From Osmia lignaria lignaria (Eukaryota; Arthropoda; Insecta; Hymenoptera; Megachilidae), in the NCBI RefSeq assembly GCF_051020975.1, contig NC_135042.1, forward strand, positions 3,867,888-3,931,887: a stretch of 64,000 nucleotides of DNA, written 5' to 3'. The translations under genes were made by a program, and so were the position numbers. Positions 63,688 to 64,000 of this stretch are shown piece by piece (position 1 is the stretch's first letter; each line of letters opens with the position of its first letter). Under the pieces are notes generated by a model. The model saw nothing but the letters and a program-made list of their open reading frames with translations. It had not been told where the DNA came from and made no database searches.

Positions 63688-63762
63688 AGCACTGTAGGTT
63701 TCCCTAGGGAAATGATGTTAGAGGAAAAGCAGGAATTCTCAAAACCTTAATTTTGGCGGTAT
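63688..63762 (+). repeat. dispersed repeat, copy 7 (+ orientation, truncated)
   Basis: GCACTGTAGG, the perfect palindrome TTTCCCTAGGGAAA (63699-63712), TGATGTTAGAGGAAAAGCAG, GAATTCTCAAAACCTTAATT, TTGGCGGTAT. It stops where other copies continue into ATTAATATTAAAAGTG, and a separate tandem repeat begins about 10 bp later. Confidence 0.75.
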
Positions 63763-63769
63763 CTAGTTC

Positions 63770-63874
63770 TCTGACCCCCAGGGGTGACTATCTTATTTCA
63801 CTTGTCTGACCACCCAGTGTGTCTGAGCTATTCTACTTGTCCGGCCACCCACCTCTGTCGATGGGGGGTTAACT
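63770..63874 (+). repeat. 35-nt tandem repeat, about 2.3 units
   Basis: Units begin TCTGACCCCCA (63770), TCTGACCACCCA (63805) and TCCGGCCACCCA (63840), an exact 35-nt period. Units 1 and 2 match at about 24 of 35 positions, ending alike in ACTTG; unit 3 matches only over its first dozen bases. The array abuts dispersed repeat copy 7. Confidence 0.65.
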
Positions 63875-64000
63875 CTGATTTCCATCTCTGAATCTGTGAA
63901 CTTAGCCGCGTGTAGTAGTATCTGTGGGTCTGGCTGTACGAATACAGTAGAACACAAGGCACGCATAATTAGCGGGTGGAAGGCGGAAACGTGACCGAGG
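63875..64000. other. non-coding end of window
   Basis: Mixed-composition sequence with no supported feature. Confidence 0.5.

Larger units (their letters stand above)
29320..64000 (+). other. presumed large first intron (extends beyond window)
   Basis: No segment downstream of the donor combines an acceptor, a conserved-looking open frame and a donor. The interval contains AT-rich DNA, CpG-rich blocks, six copies of a dispersed repeat, a decayed reading frame and local repeats. Calling it an intron depends on the exon at 29226-29319 being real; otherwise it is intergenic. A small or fast-evolving exon could have been missed. Confidence 0.35.

Noticed and set aside
1..64000. tRNA, rRNA, known microRNA or CRISPR array
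   Set aside because: A read through both strands for tRNA B-box-like words and for remembered conserved insect microRNA seeds gave no hit; there are no regularly spaced direct repeats of CRISPR type and the DNA is eukaryotic.

Overview
The window reads as animal nuclear DNA, most likely from a hymenopteran insect (bee, ant or wasp). It is AT-rich overall. Long A/T-rich stretches with homopolymers and simple repeats alternate with blocks full of undepleted CpG (many TCGA, CGATCG and CGAACG words), and there are no operons or closely packed reading frames. The assignment to Hymenoptera is an inference from this texture; no taxon-specific gene is present to prove it.

Protein-coding content is very sparse. 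The one coding segment I would defend is a short first coding exon on the + strand at 29226-29319. It has an ATG after an in-frame upstream stop, a strongly hydrophobic signal-peptide-like N-terminus, and a GT donor that splits a codon in phase 1. It follows a CpG- and G-rich block (27640-29225) that looks like a promoter plus 5' untranslated region. The natural reading is the 5' end of a secreted or cell-surface protein gene. The remaining 34.7 kb would be its first large intron, because I find no convincing second exon. I cannot name the gene. Positions 1-27640 look like upstream intergenic or regulatory DNA.

Layout. 1-9540: AT-rich DNA with CpG-richer patches and small palindromes. 9540-13690: poly-T, then three CpG-rich blocks. 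13690-18930: AT-rich DNA, a nested inverted repeat at 18028-18170 and a CpG block. 19270-20060: polypyrimidine tract. 20260-27640: alternating CpG blocks and AT-rich DNA with a (TA)n palindrome. 27640-29319: promoter, 5'UTR and signal-peptide exon. 29320-64000: presumed intron.

The presumed intron contains six of the seven copies I can see of an undescribed short dispersed repeat; the seventh lies just upstream of the gene. It also contains a decayed reading frame of about 320 codons at 57374-58330, several local direct and inverted repeats, and two possible regulatory clusters (53640-54010 and 59260-59335).

The most interesting items are the dispersed repeat family with its palindromic core, the relic reading frame lying beside one copy of it, and the nested inverted repeat at 18 kb. 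No tRNA, rRNA, known microRNA, CRISPR array or intact transposase was recognised.
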